This document shows positions 61,962-64,000 of a stretch of 64,000 bases of DNA, piece by piece (within the stretch, counting starts at the first letter, position 1; every line of letters begins with the position of its first letter). Origin of the DNA: JANXQG01 sp963804375 (GTDB lineage: Bacteria > Planctomycetota > Planctomycetia > Pirellulales > Thermoguttaceae). The notes beneath the pieces were generated by a model, which searched no databases, was not told the DNA's origin, and saw only the letters and a program-made list of their open reading frames with translations. A program made the position numbers and the translations under genes. The DNA lies in assembly GCA_963804375.1 (NCBI GenBank), contig CAWDQE010000014.1, forward strand, positions 1,736,001 to 1,800,000, in the 5' to 3' direction.

Positions 61962-62957
61962 ATGAAACTCTCACCGATCACTATCCGAGTCGTTTCTGCT
62001 TTGGGACGGGCATGCCGAGCGGTGGCCGCGTGTCTCGTGGTCGTGGCTTCCCTGCTCGTCTTCCCCAACGCAATCCCTTGGCTGATCGCTGCGTGGTTGG
62101 TGGGCTACACGTTGCTAACCCTATTCGGACGACGCGGTCACCTTTGCTTGATCGGATGCCTGGCCGTTCTGATCGGTAAACGCCTCACGCCAGCACCAGG
62201 TCTTCTGGGTTTGATGGCCGTGATGTTGGTGATCACCCTGCTCAGCGTTTGGCATGCCCGAAGACGAGAGCCGACGACCTCGCGACGGTTCGCCTGGCTC
62301 AGCTCGCTCGTGCTATGGATCGCTTGGGGTGGTATGACCATTGACTGGTACGTCGCAGCCCATTGTCGTCATCCTGTGGTGTTCAGGCCGGATCGGCCTT
62401 TGATCTGTTTCGGCGACAGTATGACCTCCCTGGGCGTATTTGGTGGCTATCCACGCAATTTGCAAGGGCTGATCTCCATTCCAGTCGTCAATCTTGGCGT
62501 CAGCGGGATCTCGGCCAAGCAGACCGCGGGCGAGCACCTCCTGGAACTAGCTCGTCTGAATCCGCAGGTCGTCGTGATTGAACTGGGTGGACACGACTTC
62601 CTTAACGGCTATAGCCGGGCATCGACCAAGGCATACCTGAAGGAGATTATCGAGACAGTGCGGCAGAATGACGCGGAGGTCGTCTTGGTGGAAGTCCCAC
62701 GGGCCTTTATCAGTGACCCGTATTGGGGTCTGGAACGCGAGATCGCACGGCAGGAAGACGTCGAACTTGTATCCGACACGGCTATGCGTTGGATCTTCCT
62801 GCGAAGCACGGCGTTTCCACCAGGCACTTGGCTGGGCGAACCCTACTTGACCGACGAAACGGGCATTCACCCGAACGAACGTGGGAAGGAGATTCTCGCC
62901 GAGAGTGTCGCCGCAGCACTGGAGCACATGTATGGCCCTCGGATCCGCAAAGATTGA
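61962..62957 (+). CDS. Membrane-anchored SGNH/GDSL hydrolase
   Basis: 331 residues. Several hydrophobic segments occupy about 15-120, and a periplasmic or cytoplasmic SGNH domain follows: Cys-Phe-Gly-Asp-Ser-Met-Thr (block I with the catalytic Ser), Gly-Val-Ser-Gly-Ile-Ser (block II), Glu-Leu-Gly-Gly-His-Asp-Phe (block III) and Asp-Glu-Thr-Gly-Ile-His-Pro-Asn (block V with Asp and His). SGNH enzymes are esterases or acyltransferases, for example removing or adding acetyl groups on sugars. The start at 61962 has GGAAGGG about five bases upstream. The upstream extension is not needed. Confidence 0.8.
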   Translation: MKLSPITIRVVSALGRACRAVAACLVVVASLLVFPNAIPWLIAAWLVGYTLLTLFGRRGHLCLIGCLAVLIGKRLTPAPGLLGLMAVMLVITLLSVWHARRREPTTSRRFAWLSSLVLWIAWGGMTIDWYVAAHCRHPVVFRPDRPLICFGDSMTSLGVFGGYPRNLQGLISIPVVNLGVSGISAKQTAGEHLLELARLNPQVVVIELGGHDFLNGYSRASTKAYLKEIIETVRQNDAEVVLVEVPRAFISDPYWGLEREIARQEDVELVSDTAMRWIFLRSTAFPPGTWLGEPYLTDETGIHPNERGKEILAESVAAALEHMYGPRIRKD

Positions 62958-63125
62958 GATTCTCTTCAGAATGAGGCCGCTTTTTGACACGGAAGACTGG
63001 TCACCCGCAACGCCAGATGCCCGCCGATGGCTCCTCCGGCCCGCCGCTGGTAGAATCGACAAGTCGGGTTTGGTTGGCAGCGGAGAAGTCGGCGGTGGCA
63101 AGTCCCGCCCATGGGGAACAAAGGC

Positions 63126-63674
63126 ATGATACGCCAAGACTTGGCTGTAGCGTTCCTTGGTGTTGTCGCCGTGCTCTGGCTGGAGGGCTGTAGCACGAAC
63201 TCCACGCAGAAACCGTCGGATCTCGACAACGCCACACGGAAGACTTTGAAGCTCGAACTTTCGGATTCGCCGCTGGCTGTGACGTTTGTCAACATCGGTA
63301 AGGAGCCCATACGACTTCTCAAGCCTCTCGACGGCTCTGAGTGGTGCTGGATCATGCCGTACTACAAGCTGACCGTAACCGGCACATCCGGGCAGGAGGT
63401 TCCTCTCATGAGTCGTTGCGGGAATTACGGTTTTCCGTACTTCGGCACGACGTGGCCGGACGATTACGTTCTGACCATTCCTCCTGGCGGCAGTTACCAG
63501 CATAAACTCGACCTCGTTCATAACATTCGCGTACCCGGCACCTACAAGCTGCAATTTCAGTACATCTTCACGCCTGAGACGGACAACACGCCTGGTGGCC
63601 CCTACCCGCCCGGACTTTGGCGTGGCGAGGCTTCCTCGAACAGCATCAGTGCCCGACTGGACCCGCACAATTGA
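63126..63674 (+). CDS. Putative lipoprotein of unknown function
   Basis: 182 residues. The signal ends in Leu-Glu-Gly-Cys, a lipobox. The mature part is beta-rich (Phe-Val-Asn-Ile-Gly-Lys-Glu-Pro-Ile-Arg-Leu-Leu, Thr-Tyr-Lys-Leu-Gln-Phe-Gln-Tyr) and resembles small immunoglobulin-like exported planctomycete proteins. The family name is not known. An in-frame Met at 63111 is possible, but the Met at 63126 gives the typical signal. Confidence 0.6.
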   Translation: MIRQDLAVAFLGVVAVLWLEGCSTNSTQKPSDLDNATRKTLKLELSDSPLAVTFVNIGKEPIRLLKPLDGSEWCWIMPYYKLTVTGTSGQEVPLMSRCGNYGFPYFGTTWPDDYVLTIPPGGSYQHKLDLVHNIRVPGTYKLQFQYIFTPETDNTPGGPYPPGLWRGEASSNSISARLDPHN

Positions 63675-63827
63675 AATTCCCAATGGACCGTCGTTGCAGT
63701 GCGATCCGCCACCCGCTGGCTCGACCTCGGGGCCGCGGGTAAAATAGCTGGAGTTCTTCGTGAAAGCGGGAGGCTGCGGCGGCAAAGTCGCCTCCGGCGG
63801 TCAATCTGAAGCTAGGGAGTGATAACC

Positions 63828-64000
63828 TTGCCTGATCGAACTAAGCTCCATGTTGGCGACGTGATACGTCTGCTCGCCGTGCCACTAGCCGACATTGAAC
63901 AACGTGATCGCGAGATTCAAGAGGGGCTCGCAGACGCGGGCTGGACGGCCAATGCCATTGAACGCATCATCGTTCAATGCCCGCTCGTAACCATTGACAG
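63828..64000 (+). CDS. Start of a gene that runs off the window
   Basis: 57 residues, open to the window end. It begins with TTG, with AGGGAG nine bases upstream. The residues (Leu-His-Val-Gly-Asp-Val-Ile-Arg-Leu-Leu-Ala-Val-Pro and Arg-Asp-Arg-Glu-Ile-Gln-Glu-Gly) give no family. The reading frame looks coding but cannot be judged further. Confidence 0.45.
   Translation, partial: MPDRTKLHVGDVIRLLAVPLADIEQRDREIQEGLADAGWTANAIERIIVQCPLVTID

Overview
The window looks like the chromosome of a Planctomycetota bacterium, probably near Pirellulales (inference). The evidence is high G+C and a set of families typical of that phylum: DUF1571, TIGR03067, DUF1559 with a pilin-like N-terminus, squalene-cyclase-repeat proteins, small proteins that begin with an Arg-Phe-Gln-Phe/Tyr membrane anchor, and many sugar-acid and glycoside-hydrolase genes. 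Gene order is loose, strands alternate, and intergenic spaces are full of palindromic REP-like repeats and heptanucleotide tandem repeats. No rRNA, CRISPR array or prophage was seen; one tRNA is present.

Layout. 1-8 kb: DUF1571 protein, a giant uncharacterised membrane protein bracketed by inverted heptamer repeats, an arabinose/fucose-isomerase-like protein and a coiled-coil membrane protein. 8-14 kb: a RAYT transposase remnant with its own palindromes, then a three-gene operon (GAF+HlyD-like, HlyD-like, PqqD-M50-HlyD). 14-21 kb: mqnA, a DUF255/YyaL protein, a decayed DNA glycosylase, a MazF-type toxin-antitoxin pair, a methyltransferase and rlmKL. 21-30 kb: a carbohydrate block (GH106-like, altronate dehydratase in two parts, GH127, sugar epimerase). 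30-38 kb: small toxin-antitoxin-like pairs, TIGR03067 lipoprotein, membrane GTPase, TANGO2-like protein, DEAD-box helicase and VapBC. 38-45 kb: rarA, endonuclease III-like protein, CPBP protease, GT39 glycosyltransferase and a lipoprotein. 45-48 kb: leuA preceded by what reads as a complete leucine transcription attenuator and followed by tRNA-Leu(UAA). 48-50 kb: a three-nuclease cassette and gene remnants. 50-64 kb: accessory region with GH5, DUF4832, a phosphatase, small membrane proteins, a DUF1559 gene split by an ISKra4-type element, an SGNH hydrolase and a lipoprotein.

The strongest regulatory discovery candidate is the leuA leader (45.60-45.82 kb): a 20-residue peptide with nine leucines, a 12-bp terminator with a T-run, and an exact second copy of the terminator's 3' arm that overlaps the leader stop codon and could form an antiterminator.

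A caution for users: eight conserved genes are each broken by what looks like a one-base insertion or deletion, several of them in short homopolymers. That density suggests sequencing or assembly indels, so these genes are annotated as single genes with a frameshift and not as confirmed pseudogenes.
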